A DNA stretch of 64,000 bases from Kitasatospora aureofaciens (GTDB lineage Bacteria; Actinomycetota; Actinomycetes; Streptomycetales; Streptomycetaceae): NCBI GenBank assembly GCA_000720845.1, contig JODU01000007.1, positions 62,001 to 126,000 on the forward strand. Direction: 5' to 3'. Both the position numbers and the translations under genes were made by a program. Shown here piece by piece: positions 8,736 to 17,585 of the stretch. Numbering within the stretch: the first letter of the stretch is position 1; each line of letters opens with the position of its first letter. A model generated the notes under the pieces. That model searched no databases and had not been told where the DNA came from. It saw nothing but the letters and a program-made list of their open reading frames with translations.

Positions 8736-8782
8736 ACCATGACTCACGAGAAGCCGGTGGCTCTCGAGTGCGGAGAAAAGAC

Positions 8783-10093
8783 ATGGCGCTCTCCCGACGT
8801 ACCCTCCTCGGCCTGGCCACCGCCGTGCCGGTCTCCGCGGCACTGGCTGCCTGCGGCTCGTCCGGCCCCGGCAAGACCGGTGGCGGGGCCACGTACTGGT
8901 ACCTGAACGGCCAGCCGCAGGAAGGCGTCCGAGCCGGGGCGGTGGACGCGTTCAACAAGGCTCATCCCGACGACCGGATCGACGACACGACGTTCCAGAA
9001 CGACGCCTACAAGACGAAGATCAAGACTGCCATCGGTGCCGGACAGGCGCCCACCGTCATCTGGGGCTGGGGCGGCGGGACACTGCGCACCTACGCGGAA
9101 GCGGGCCAGGTCGAGGACCTCACGTCGTGGTTCGACGAGCACCCCGACGTCAAGAAGGGGCTGTTCCCGTCCTCGTTCGGCGCGGCGACCGTCGACGGCA
9201 AGATCTACGCGATGCCGTGCGAGACCGTGCAGCCGATCATCCTCTACTACAACAAGAAGGTCTTCGACCAGGTCGGCGTGGAGCCGCCGGAGTCCTGGGA
9301 CGACCTCATGGCGCTGGTGCCCAAGTTCAACGCGAAGGGCATAGCACCGCTCTCCCTCGGTGGCCAGTCCCGATGGACGAACATGATGTGGCTGGAGTTC
9401 CTGTTCGACCGCATCGGCGGTCCCGAGGTGTTCCAGGCCGTCATCGAGGGCGAGAAGAACGCCTGGTCGAACCCGGACGCCATCACCGCGCTGACCAAGG
9501 TGCAGGAGCTGGTCAAGGCCGACGGTTTCATCAAGGGCTTCTCCTCCATCACCGCGGACTCCAACGCCGACCAGGCCCTGCTGTACACCGGCAGGGCCGC
9601 GATGATGCTGCACGGCGCATGGTCGTACGGCATCCAGCAGGCCGACGGCGGGGACTTCGTCTCCAGCGGCCAGCTGGGCTACATGAACTTCCCGCCCGTC
9701 GACGGCGGCAAGGGTGATCCGAGCAACGCGGTCGGCAACCCCGCCCAGTACCTGTCCATCTCCTCGAAGGCCACCGACGAGGAGAAGAAGATCGCCAAGG
9801 ACTTCTTCGCGACGGGTGTCCTCCAGGACGCCGAGGTGAAGGCGTGGATCGACAACGGGTCGGTTCCGGTCCGGCTGGGCACCGAGAAGCTGCTGGCCGC
9901 CTCCAAGAGCGCCGACTTCCTCCAGGTCAACTACGGCATCGCCAGCAAGGCCAAGACGTTCGTGCAGTCCTGGGACCAGGCGCTCAGTCCGACGGCCGCC
10001 GAGACCCTGCTGGACAACATCGTCAAGTTGTTCCAGCTGTCCATCTCCCCGGAGCAGTTCGCGGGCAACCTCAACGCGGTCATCGGCACATGA
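8783..10093 (+). CDS. sugar ABC transporter substrate-binding lipoprotein (BxlE-like)
   Basis: The 436-aa product starts with a twin-arginine type signal (SRRTLLGLAT) and a lipobox LAAC with Cys24, so it should be an exported, membrane-anchored lipoprotein. The rest is a class-1 extracellular solute-binding protein (family of maltose/oligosaccharide binders; GKIYAMPCETVQPIILYYNK region). ATG 8783 has GGAGAAAA upstream, and an extended upstream frame has no support. It is first in an operon with two permeases (4-nt ATGA overlap) and a GH3 glycosidase. By operon layout it resembles BxlE, the xylobiose-binding protein of Streptomyces; cellobiose or another beta-disaccharide is the alternative. 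Confidence 0.9.
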   Translation: MALSRRTLLGLATAVPVSAALAACGSSGPGKTGGGATYWYLNGQPQEGVRAGAVDAFNKAHPDDRIDDTTFQNDAYKTKIKTAIGAGQAPTVIWGWGGGTLRTYAEAGQVEDLTSWFDEHPDVKKGLFPSSFGAATVDGKIYAMPCETVQPIILYYNKKVFDQVGVEPPESWDDLMALVPKFNAKGIAPLSLGGQSRWTNMMWLEFLFDRIGGPEVFQAVIEGEKNAWSNPDAITALTKVQELVKADGFIKGFSSITADSNADQALLYTGRAAMMLHGAWSYGIQQADGGDFVSSGQLGYMNFPPVDGGKGDPSNAVGNPAQYLSISSKATDEEKKIAKDFFATGVLQDAEVKAWIDNGSVPVRLGTEKLLAASKSADFLQVNYGIASKAKTFVQSWDQALSPTAAETLLDNIVKLFQLSISPEQFAGNLNAVIGT

Positions 10094-10992
10094 GCACACT
10101 CACCGGTCACCCGCCGCGCCGTCGACCGCGCAGCATCCTGCCCTGGCTGGCGGTACCGGCGCTGGTGGTCTTCGTCGGCTTCGCCGTGATCCCGCTCGTC
10201 GGTGTCTTCGCGCTGAGCTTCACCACCTGGGACGGGATCGGCGCCATCCACCGTTCGGGGCTGACCAGTTGGCGCGCGGTGCTCACCGACCCGGGGCTGC
10301 CGCACGCCCTCTGGGTGACCTTCATGGTGATGGCGGTGTCGTGGGCCGTTCAGACGCCGCTGAGCATTCTGCTCGGCACGTTCCTGGCGGGCCGCCAGCG
10401 CTACCGTGCGGTGCTCGGCGTGGTCTACTTCGTCCCTCTGATGCTCAGCTCCGCGGCCATCGCCATCGCGTACAAGGCCCTGCTGGACCCCAACTTCGGG
10501 CTCGGGGCCGGGCTGAAGCTCCAACTGCTCAGCCAGGACTGGCTGGGACGGCCTGCGCTCGCCTTCGGCGTCGTCGTCTTCGTCGTCTCCTGGCAGTTCG
10601 TCCCGTTCCACTCCCTGATCTACCAGGGCGGTGTCCAGCAGATCCCGAAATCACTCTACGAAGCGGCCCAGTTGGACGGGGCCGGTCGGATCCGGCAGTT
10701 CTTCAGCATCACGCTGCCCCAGCTGAGATACACCATCGTCACCTCGTCCACGCTGATGGTGGTCGGATCGCTGACCTTCTTCGACCTCATCTTCGTCCTG
10801 ACCGAGGGCGGTCCCGGCGACGCCACCCGGGTCCTGGCACTGGACATGTACAAGCGGGGATTCCAGGCCAGCCTGATGGGACCGGCCAGCGTCATCGCGG
10901 TCATCCTCGTCCTGGTGGGTCTGGCCCTCGCCCTGCTGCTGCGCCGGCTCGGGGGCCGCGACGCCGGCGCGAGCCAACTCGAGGGAGCCTGA
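10090..10992 (+). CDS. sugar ABC transporter permease 1 (BxlF-like)
   Basis: The 300-aa product has about six membrane segments and the permease EAA loop YEAAQLDGAGRIRQFF-SITLPQL (about 195-217). This is the MalF/CUT1-type pattern. Its ATG overlaps the stop of the binding protein gene (ATGA), so the two are translationally coupled. Together with the following permease it forms the channel; no ATPase is coded in this operon, so a shared MsiK-type multi-sugar ATPase elsewhere is inferred. Confidence 0.92.
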   Translation: MSTLTGHPPRRRPRSILPWLAVPALVVFVGFAVIPLVGVFALSFTTWDGIGAIHRSGLTSWRAVLTDPGLPHALWVTFMVMAVSWAVQTPLSILLGTFLAGRQRYRAVLGVVYFVPLMLSSAAIAIAYKALLDPNFGLGAGLKLQLLSQDWLGRPALAFGVVVFVVSWQFVPFHSLIYQGGVQQIPKSLYEAAQLDGAGRIRQFFSITLPQLRYTIVTSSTLMVVGSLTFFDLIFVLTEGGPGDATRVLALDMYKRGFQASLMGPASVIAVILVLVGLALALLLRRLGGRDAGASQLEGA

Positions 10993-10993
10993 G

Positions 10994-11890
10994 GTGACCA
11001 CCACGCTGCCCGAGGCACGACGACCCCACAGGACCGCCCCACCCGAGCAGCGGCGCCGCTCCGCCCGGACGGCACGCCGACGCAACTGGGCCGGCGGCCT
11101 GGCGGGATGGCTGTGGCTCGTCGTCGTGGCCGTCCCCCTGTACTGGACCCTCATCACCAGTCTCAAGGCCCAGAGCCGCTACTACGCGAGCAACCCACTG
11201 GTGCCTTCGGGCGACCCGACACTGGACAACTACCGGCTGGTCATCGAGTCCGACTTCCTGCGCTACTTCCTGAACAGCGTCGTCGTCACCGCGGGCGCCG
11301 TGGTGCCGGCGGTCCTGTTCTCCTTCATGGCGGCCTACGCGATCGTCCGGGGCTGGCGGATGCGGGTGCTGCGCGCGATGAACGGGCTGTTCCTCATGGG
11401 CCTGGCCATCCCGCTGCAGGCAACGGTGATCCCGGTCTACCTGATCATCATCAAACTACAGCTGTACGACAGCTTGCCGGCGCTGATCCTCCCGTCAATC
11501 GCCTTCGCCATCCCGCTGTCGGTGCTGGTGCTCGCCAACTTCATCCGCGACGTGCCCAAGGAACTCTTCGACTCGATGCGGGTCGACGGCGCCACCGAAT
11601 GGACGACACTGTGGCGGCTGGCGGCACCGCTCACCCGGCCGGCGATCCTCACCGTCACCATCTTCAACGCGCTGACCATCTGGAACGGATTCCTGCTGCC
11701 GCTGGTGCTCACCCAGAGTCCGGAGCGCCGGACCCTGCCGCTGGCGCTGTGGACCTTCCAGGGCCAGTACGGGGTCAATGTCCCCGCCGTGCTCGCCGCC
11801 GTCGTCCTCACCACACTGCCCGTCCTGATCCTGTACGCGTTCGGCCGCCGCCAACTGCTGAGCGGACTGACCGCCGGATTCAGCCGCTGA
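10994..11890 (+). CDS. sugar ABC transporter permease 2 (BxlG-like)
   Basis: The 298-aa product has a basic N-terminal cytoplasmic extension (residues 1-30) and six predicted membrane segments. The EAA-type loop FDSMRVDGATEWTTLW-RLAAPL (about 193-214) places it in the MalG/CUT1 group. The GTG start lies 1 nt after the previous stop region (TGAG-GTG). It pairs with the preceding permease. Confidence 0.92.
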   Translation: MTTTLPEARRPHRTAPPEQRRRSARTARRRNWAGGLAGWLWLVVVAVPLYWTLITSLKAQSRYYASNPLVPSGDPTLDNYRLVIESDFLRYFLNSVVVTAGAVVPAVLFSFMAAYAIVRGWRMRVLRAMNGLFLMGLAIPLQATVIPVYLIIIKLQLYDSLPALILPSIAFAIPLSVLVLANFIRDVPKELFDSMRVDGATEWTTLWRLAAPLTRPAILTVTIFNALTIWNGFLLPLVLTQSPERRTLPLALWTFQGQYGVNVPAVLAAVVLTTLPVLILYAFGRRQLLSGLTAGFSR

Positions 11891-12000
11891 CCGACACCGG
11901 CGCCGGAACCCGGACGCGGCCCGTCCCGCCCCGAGTCCTGCCCGGCTACTTGTCCGCCCGTCGTGCCCCGGTCGAGGGTCCGCGGGCCGTGGGAGGGAAA

Positions 12001-14382
12001 GTGAACGCCAACGTGGCCGTAGACAACACCACCGGAGTCTCCCGCTGGAACGACACCACCGTTTCCGTCACCGCGAGAGTCGACGCCCTGATCGACGCGA
12101 TGACGCTTCAGGAGAAGACCGCCCAGCTGTACGGAGTCTGGGTGGGCGCCTCCGACAAGGGCGGCGAAGTCGCGCCCCACCAGCACGACATGGAGGAGCC
12201 CGTCGATCTCGACGCGCTCCTGCCCACCGGACTGGGCCAGCTGACCCGGCCCTTCGGCACGGTCCCGGTCGATCCGGCCCTGGGCGCGCTCTCCCTGGCC
12301 CGCACCCAGACCCGGATCGCCGCCACGAACCGGTTCGGTATCCCCGCTCTCGCGCACGACGAGTGTCTGGCCGGCTTCGCCGCCTGGGGCGCGACGGCCT
12401 ACCCCGTCCCGCTGTCCTGGGGCGCCGCCTTCGACCCCGACACGGTGCGGCGCATGGCGGCCGCGATCGGGCGGGACATGCGGTCCGTCGGCGTTCACCA
12501 GGGACTCGCGCCCGTCCTCGACGTCGTCCGCGACGCCCGCTGGGGCCGGGTCGAGGAGACCATCGGCGAGGACCCGTACCTCGTCGGCACCATCGGAACG
12601 GCGTACGTGCAGGGTCTTGAGTCGGCCGGGATCGTCGCCACCCTCAAGCACTTCGTCGGCTACTCCGCCTCCCGCGCCGGCCGCAACCTCGCCCCCTCCT
12701 CCATGGGCCCGCGTGAACGCGCCGACGTCCTGCTGCCCCCCTTCGAGATGGCGATCCGTGAAGGCGGCGCGCGGTCGGTGATGAACGCCTACACCGACAC
12801 CGACGGCATCCCCTCCGCGGCCGACGAGGAGCTGCTCACCGGGCTGCTGCGCGACACGTGGGGCTTCGACGGCACAGTCGTAGCCGACTACTTCGCCATC
12901 GCCTTCCTGAAGACCCTGCACGGCGTCGCAGCCGAATGGGCCGACGCCGCCGGCCTGGCGCTGCGGGCGGGTGTCGACGTCGAACTGCCCAACGTCAAGA
13001 CATACGGCGCGCCCCTGGCCGAGGCCGTCGCCGACGGCCGTGTCCCGGAGGCTCTGGTCGACCGGGCCCTGCGCCGGATACTCACCCAGAAGGCGAGGCT
13101 CGGCCTGCTCGATCCGGACTGGAACCCCCTGCCGGCCGCGCTCGAAGGGGCCGACCTCGACGACCCGGCCGGCCTGCGCGGCCGGATCGACCTGGACAGC
13201 CCGGAGAACCGCGCGCTGGCCCGCACGGTCGCCGAGAAGGCCGTCGTGCTGCTCAGCAACGACGGCACGCTACCGCTCGCGAGGCCGCGCCGGATCGCGC
13301 TGCTCGGGCCCAACGCCGACGAGGCGGTCGCCGTACTGGGCTGCTACTCCTTCCCCCAGCACATCGGCGTCCGTCACCCCGGGACCCCGCACGGCATCGA
13401 GTTGCCCACGCTGCGCGCCGCCCTGGCCGCCGAGTTCCCGGACGCGGAGATCACGGTCGCCCGCGGCACCGGTATCGACGACGGTGACCTCACCGGCCTG
13501 GATGAGGCCGCCCGGGTGGCACGCGGAGCCGACATCGCCCTGGTGGTGCTCGGCGACCGCGCCGGGCTCTTCGGGCGGGGCACCAGCGGTGAAGGATGTG
13601 ACGTCGAGACTCTGGCGCTGCCCGGGGCGCAGCAGCGACTGCTCGACACCCTGCTGGACGTGGGAACTCCCCTGGTCACCGTGCTGCTCGCGGGACGGCC
13701 GTACGCCCTCGGGCGTGCCGTGGAGGAGTCCGCGGCGATCGTGCAGTCCTTCTTTCCCGGTGAGGAGGGCACGCACGCGATCGCCGGTGTGCTCAGCGGC
13801 CGCGTCAACCCGTCCGGACGGCTCCCGGTCGGCGTGCCGCGCGGGCCGGGCTCCCAGCCGGCCACCTACCTCGGAGCCAGGCTCGCCCACGCCGGCGAGG
13901 TGTCCAACCTCGACCCGACGCCGGCGTTCCCCTTCGGTCACGGCCTGTCCTATACGCGGTTCGACTGGACGGACCTGACCGTGGACGTCCGGGAGGCGCC
14001 GACGGACGGCGAGTTCGCCCTCGCCTTCACCGTCCGCAACACCGGCGGGCGGTCCGGAACCGAGGTCGTCCAGGTCTATCTGCACGATCCGGTCGCCTCC
14101 GTCGTCCAGCCGGTGCAGCGCCTCGTCGGCTATGCCCGGGTCGACCTGGAGCCGGGCGAGGCGCGGCGCCTGCGTGTCACCGTCCCGGCCGATCTCGCCT
14201 CCTTCACCGGACGCGACGGCCGGCGTGTGGTCGAACCGGGCGAGCTGGAGTTCAGGCTGGCCGCCTCCAGCGCGGATGCGCGCCTGACCGCCAGGGTCAC
14301 GCTGACCGGTGCCGAACGGCACCTGGACCACAGGCGGCGCCTGCGCTCCGTGGTCGAGCAGGAGCCGGCTGCCCGGGCCTGA
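12001..14382 (+). CDS. glycoside hydrolase family 3 beta-glycosidase (beta-xylosidase/beta-glucosidase, BxlA-like)
   Basis: The 793-aa product has the GH3 N-terminal barrel (about 30-370: LAPVLDVVRDARWGR, EETIGEDPYL, ATLKHFVGY), with catalytic Asp296 in VVADYFA. The GH3 C-terminal alpha/beta sandwich follows (about 390-640) and a fibronectin-III-like domain ends the protein (about 690-770, LQVYL/VQVYLHDP region). There is no signal peptide, so it should hydrolyse imported disaccharides in the cytoplasm. GTG 12001 has GGGAGG upstream, about 110 nt after the permease gene. Placement after a CUT1 importer fits the bxl operon; beta-glucosidase or dual activity is possible. Confidence 0.9.
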   Translation: MNANVAVDNTTGVSRWNDTTVSVTARVDALIDAMTLQEKTAQLYGVWVGASDKGGEVAPHQHDMEEPVDLDALLPTGLGQLTRPFGTVPVDPALGALSLARTQTRIAATNRFGIPALAHDECLAGFAAWGATAYPVPLSWGAAFDPDTVRRMAAAIGRDMRSVGVHQGLAPVLDVVRDARWGRVEETIGEDPYLVGTIGTAYVQGLESAGIVATLKHFVGYSASRAGRNLAPSSMGPRERADVLLPPFEMAIREGGARSVMNAYTDTDGIPSAADEELLTGLLRDTWGFDGTVVADYFAIAFLKTLHGVAAEWADAAGLALRAGVDVELPNVKTYGAPLAEAVADGRVPEALVDRALRRILTQKARLGLLDPDWNPLPAALEGADLDDPAGLRGRIDLDSPENRALARTVAEKAVVLLSNDGTLPLARPRRIALLGPNADEAVAVLGCYSFPQHIGVRHPGTPHGIELPTLRAALAAEFPDAEITVARGTGIDDGDLTGLDEAARVARGADIALVVLGDRAGLFGRGTSGEGCDVETLALPGAQQRLLDTLLDVGTPLVTVLLAGRPYALGRAVEESAAIVQSFFPGEEGTHAIAGVLSGRVNPSGRLPVGVPRGPGSQPATYLGARLAHAGEVSNLDPTPAFPFGHGLSYTRFDWTDLTVDVREAPTDGEFALAFTVRNTGGRSGTEVVQVYLHDPVASVVQPVQRLVGYARVDLEPGEARRLRVTVPADLASFTGRDGRRVVEPGELEFRLAASSADARLTARVTLTGAERHLDHRRRLRSVVEQEPAARA

Positions 14383-14484
14383 GCCGGGCGAGCCGGGGCG
14401 GCCCGGCGTCCGGTCGCGGCGCCGGGGTCGCCGGGCGCGGCGGTGGCAGGCCGCCGGCCGGGGGCCTGGTGGGTCCTCGACGCC

Positions 14485-15672
14485 TCACAGGACCCCGCGC
14501 CGGGCCAGGTTGCGCGTCAGCGCCCGTACGCCGAACGTCCAGGGCGCGGCCTGCTCGCTGGGGACGACGGTGTTGACCAGGGTGCCGAGTCGGGGGCTGG
14601 AGATCCGCACGACGTCGCCGTACTCGTGGGTGAAGCCCGCGCCGGGTGCCTTCCGGTCCTCGGTGGGGGCGAACAGCGTTCCGGTGAACAGCACGAACCC
14701 GTCCGGGTACTGATGGTGCGGACCGTACGTGGCGGCCACCAGGTCCAGTACGTCGCGGCTGATCCCCCGCATCGTGCTGTGGCCGTGCAGTACGTACCCG
14801 TCAGGGCCGTCGACCCGCAGGCCGACGTCGAGCCCGCGCACGGTGTCGAGGTCGAAGCCCTCGTCGAACAGGCGGATGAACGGGCCGATCGCGCAGGAGG
14901 CGTTGTTGTCCTTGGCGCGGGCCAGCAGCAGGGCGCTGCGGCCCTCGATGTCACGGAGGTTGACGTCGTTGCCGAGCGTCGCACCGCGTACCCGGCCGTG
15001 CGAGTCCACGACGAGGACGACCTCGGGCTCGGGGTTGTTCCACACCGAGGCGCCGAGGACCCCGATGTCGGCACCGACGCCGACCGCGGACAGTACCGGC
15101 GCCTTGGTGAACACCTCCGGGTCCGGCCCGATGCCGACCTCCAGGTACTGCGACCACAGTCCCTCGGCGACGAGCAGTTCCCTGACCTCGGCCGCCTCGG
15201 GTGATCCAGGGCGGATGCCGTCGAGCGCGCCGCCCACCACCTGCCCGACGCGGGCCCGCACCCGTGCCGCCTGCGCCGGGTCGCCGCCGGTGCGCTCCTC
15301 GATGACGCGTTCCAGCAGGCTCCGGGCGAAGGTGACACCGGCGGCCTTGATCACCTGAAGGTCGACGGGGGCGAGCAGATGGGCCACGTCACGGCGGCCG
15401 GTGGGTGCTTCCAGCAGTTCGTCCAGGCGCCAGACCCGTCCTCCGTCGGCCTCGCGGACGACCGCCGCCGCGTCGTCGCGTTCCATGAGGTCGGACACGG
15501 TGGGCGCTACGGCCGTCAGGTCGACGACCCGCTCGCCGCGAACCGCGGCCACACACGGCCCGTCGTACTCCGGGGCGTGGACGCGCGCGACGAGAGCCGC
15601 GCGGTCGGCGTCCTCGGGCAGGACGGAGCCGGTGGTGAGGACCGGACGAGGACGCGCTGCTGCCGGTTCCAC
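14485..15672 (-). CDS. fumarylacetoacetate-hydrolase-family protein, probable 2-keto-3-deoxy-pentonate dehydratase
   Basis: The 395-aa product shows FAH-superfamily features in the C-terminal two thirds: VIKAAGVTFARS (about 127-138), EVFTKAPVL, VLGASVWNNPEPEVVLVVD, GNDVNLRDIEG and SCAIGPFI, which carry the acidic metal ligands. The length fits the FAH-type 2-keto-3-deoxy-xylonate/arabinonate dehydratases that yield 2-oxoglutarate semialdehyde, rather than the shorter hydrolases. GTG 15672 has AGGAGA upstream, 46 nt after a pentonate-dehydratase gene in the same operon, which supports that function. An FAH-type hydrolase of another ketoacid is the alternative. Confidence 0.8.
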   Translation of the reverse strand: MEPAAARPRPVLTTGSVLPEDADRAALVARVHAPEYDGPCVAAVRGERVVDLTAVAPTVSDLMERDDAAAVVREADGGRVWRLDELLEAPTGRRDVAHLLAPVDLQVIKAAGVTFARSLLERVIEERTGGDPAQAARVRARVGQVVGGALDGIRPGSPEAAEVRELLVAEGLWSQYLEVGIGPDPEVFTKAPVLSAVGVGADIGVLGASVWNNPEPEVVLVVDSHGRVRGATLGNDVNLRDIEGRSALLLARAKDNNASCAIGPFIRLFDEGFDLDTVRGLDVGLRVDGPDGYVLHGHSTMRGISRDVLDLVAATYGPHHQYPDGFVLFTGTLFAPTEDRKAPGAGFTHEYGDVVRISSPRLGTLVNTVVPSEQAAPWTFGVRALTRNLARRGVL

Positions 15673-15718
15673 GATCGATGCTCTCCTGGGTTCGGGGGGC
15701 GGTGGCCTGAGCCCGGGC

Positions 15719-17455
15719 TCAGTGGGAGTCGCGCGGGACCTCGTGTCCACGGCTTCCGCGCAGGAACCCGAAGTCGGCTCCCTGGTCGGCCTGTTCCACG
15801 TGCTGGGTGTACAGCCAGGTGTAGCCGCCGTCGTGCCGCTCGGCGGGTGCCCGCCACGTCTGCCGGCGCCGGGCCAGCTCGGCGTCGTCCACGTCCAGGC
15901 GCAGGGTGCGGTTCGGGACGTCGAGGACGACGGGGTCTTCGTCGCGCACCAGGGCGAGGGGCCCGCCGACGGCGGCCTCCGGCGCCACGTGCAGGATCAC
16001 CGTCCCGTATCCGGTGCCGCTCATCCGTCCGTCGCAGACGCGCACCATGTCGGTGATGCCTGCCTTCAGCAGCTTGGCGGGCAGCGGGACGTTGGAGACC
16101 TCGGGCATGCCGGGGTAGCCCTTGGGGCCGGCGTTGCGGATGACGACGACGGTGTTCTCGTCGATGTCGAGATCCGGGTCGTCGGCCACCTCGTGGTAGG
16201 CCTCCGGGGAGTCGAAGACGCGCGCGGGGCCGCGGTGGGTGAGCAGGTGCGGTGACGCGGCGGACTGCTTGATCACGGCCCCGTCGGGGCACAGGTTGCC
16301 GCGGAGGACGGCGATACCGGTGCCGGCCGGCTGGAAGGGCGCGTCGAGGCGGGTGATGACGTCGGAGCCGACGCGCTCGGCGTTCTCGGTGTTCTCGGCG
16401 ACGGTGCGTCCGGTGACCGTGATCTGGTCGCCGTGCAGCAGTTCGCCGCCGAGCAGCTCGGCCAGAACGGCCGGGAGGCCGCCCGCGTAGCAGAAGTCCT
16501 CCATGAGGTACTTCCCGCTGGGCATCAGGTTGACCAGCGTCGGCACCGCGCGGGCCAGGTCGTCGAAGTCCGACAGGCTCAAGTCGACGCCGACGCGGCC
16601 GGCGAGGGCCGTCAGATGGATGATCGCGTTCGTGGAGCCGCCGATGGCCGCGTTGACCCGGACGGCGTTCTCGAACGCCTCCCGGGTCAGGATGTGCGAG
16701 GGGCGCAGCTCCTCCTCCACCATCCCCACGATGCGCCGGCCGGCCGCCTGCGCGGTCTCCATCCGGCGGGAGTCGACCGCGGGCCAGGCCGCCGAGCCCG
16801 GCAGCTGCATGCCGAGCGCCTCGGCCAGGCAGGCCATCGTCGAGGCGGTTCCCATCGTCATGCAGTGCCCGTTGGAGCGGGCCATGCAGCCCTCGGCGAA
16901 GAAGCACTCCTCCTCGGTCATCCGGCCGGTCTTCAGGTCTTCCTCGAACTTCCACACGTGGGTGCCGGATCCCACGTCCTGGCCCCGGTACTTGCCGTTG
17001 AGCATCGGCCCGCCGGTGACCATGACGGCGGGCAGGTCGACGCTGGCGGCGCCCATGAGCATGGCGGGTGTCGTCTTGTCGCAGCCGGACAGCAGCACGA
17101 CACCGTCGAGCGGATTGGCCCGGATCAGCTCCTCGACCTCCATGGCCATCAGATTGCGGTACAGCATGGCGGTGGGACGCATCAGGGTCTCGCCGGTGGC
17201 CATGGTGGGGAACTGCAGCGGCAGGCCGCCCGCCTGCCACACGCCGCGCTTGACGGCTTCGGCGACGCGTGTCAGATGGGCATTGCACGGAGCGAGTTCG
17301 GAGGCGCTGGTCGCGATGCCGATGACGGGGCGCCCGTCGAACACCTCATGCCCGAAGCCCTGGTTGCGCATCCAGGAGCGGTACACCATCCCGCTGCGGC
17401 CCCGTGCGCCGAACCATGCCTGGCTGCGGCGACTCGTCTGCTGACCGTCCGTCAT
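15719..17455 (-). CDS. IlvD/Edd-family sugar-acid dehydratase (L-arabinonate dehydratase type)
   Basis: The 578-aa product is an Fe-S dehydratase of the IlvD/Edd family. Fe-S cysteines lie in APCNAH, GCDKTTPA and the GCMARSNGHCMTMG region, and family motifs include NAAIGGSTNA, MPSGKYLMEDF, LRGNLCPDGAV and CDGRMSGT. Many segments, including the GVWQAGG start and the closing 'VPRDSH', match the known L-arabinonate/D-fuconate dehydratase subgroup better than the amino-acid biosynthetic IlvD. ATG 17455 has GGGAG upstream. It converts a pentonate to its 2-keto-3-deoxy acid and is first in an operon with the FAH protein, divergent from a GntR regulator. Confidence 0.88.
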   Translation of the reverse strand: MTDGQQTSRRSQAWFGARGRSGMVYRSWMRNQGFGHEVFDGRPVIGIATSASELAPCNAHLTRVAEAVKRGVWQAGGLPLQFPTMATGETLMRPTAMLYRNLMAMEVEELIRANPLDGVVLLSGCDKTTPAMLMGAASVDLPAVMVTGGPMLNGKYRGQDVGSGTHVWKFEEDLKTGRMTEEECFFAEGCMARSNGHCMTMGTASTMACLAEALGMQLPGSAAWPAVDSRRMETAQAAGRRIVGMVEEELRPSHILTREAFENAVRVNAAIGGSTNAIIHLTALAGRVGVDLSLSDFDDLARAVPTLVNLMPSGKYLMEDFCYAGGLPAVLAELLGGELLHGDQITVTGRTVAENTENAERVGSDVITRLDAPFQPAGTGIAVLRGNLCPDGAVIKQSAASPHLLTHRGPARVFDSPEAYHEVADDPDLDIDENTVVVIRNAGPKGYPGMPEVSNVPLPAKLLKAGITDMVRVCDGRMSGTGYGTVILHVAPEAAVGGPLALVRDEDPVVLDVPNRTLRLDVDDAELARRRQTWRAPAERHDGGYTWLYTQHVEQADQGADFGFLRGSRGHEVPRDSH

Positions 17456-17538
17456 GTAGGCACTCCCGTGGCTCCGGCGTCGTCCGCTTCGCGATGGGGC
17501 GTGGTCGGGTGGGGGCCCGCAGGCCTACCCTGTCACGC

Positions 17539-17553
17539 AATCATTAAATGATT
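17539..17553. promoter_or_regulatory. GntR/FCD operator palindrome
   Basis: AATCAT-TAA-ATGATT is a perfect, AT-rich inverted repeat in an otherwise GC-rich context, located between the divergent dehydratase and GntR genes. It also argues against the GntR start at ATG 17556, which would leave no room for a Shine-Dalgarno sequence. Confidence 0.75.
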
Positions 17554-17585
17554 CGATGAATGGCGTCCAGGGGGAAGCGGAGATC

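Larger units (their letters stand above)
8402..8782. promoter_or_regulatory. divergent regulatory region of the LacI gene and the glycoside uptake operon
   Basis: This gene-free 381-bp stretch is less GC-rich toward its right end. It contains two operator-like repeats (8565-8580 and 8721-8735), a promoter (8664-8693) and the Shine-Dalgarno GGAGAAAA just before ATG 8783. No other feature was recognised. Confidence 0.7.
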
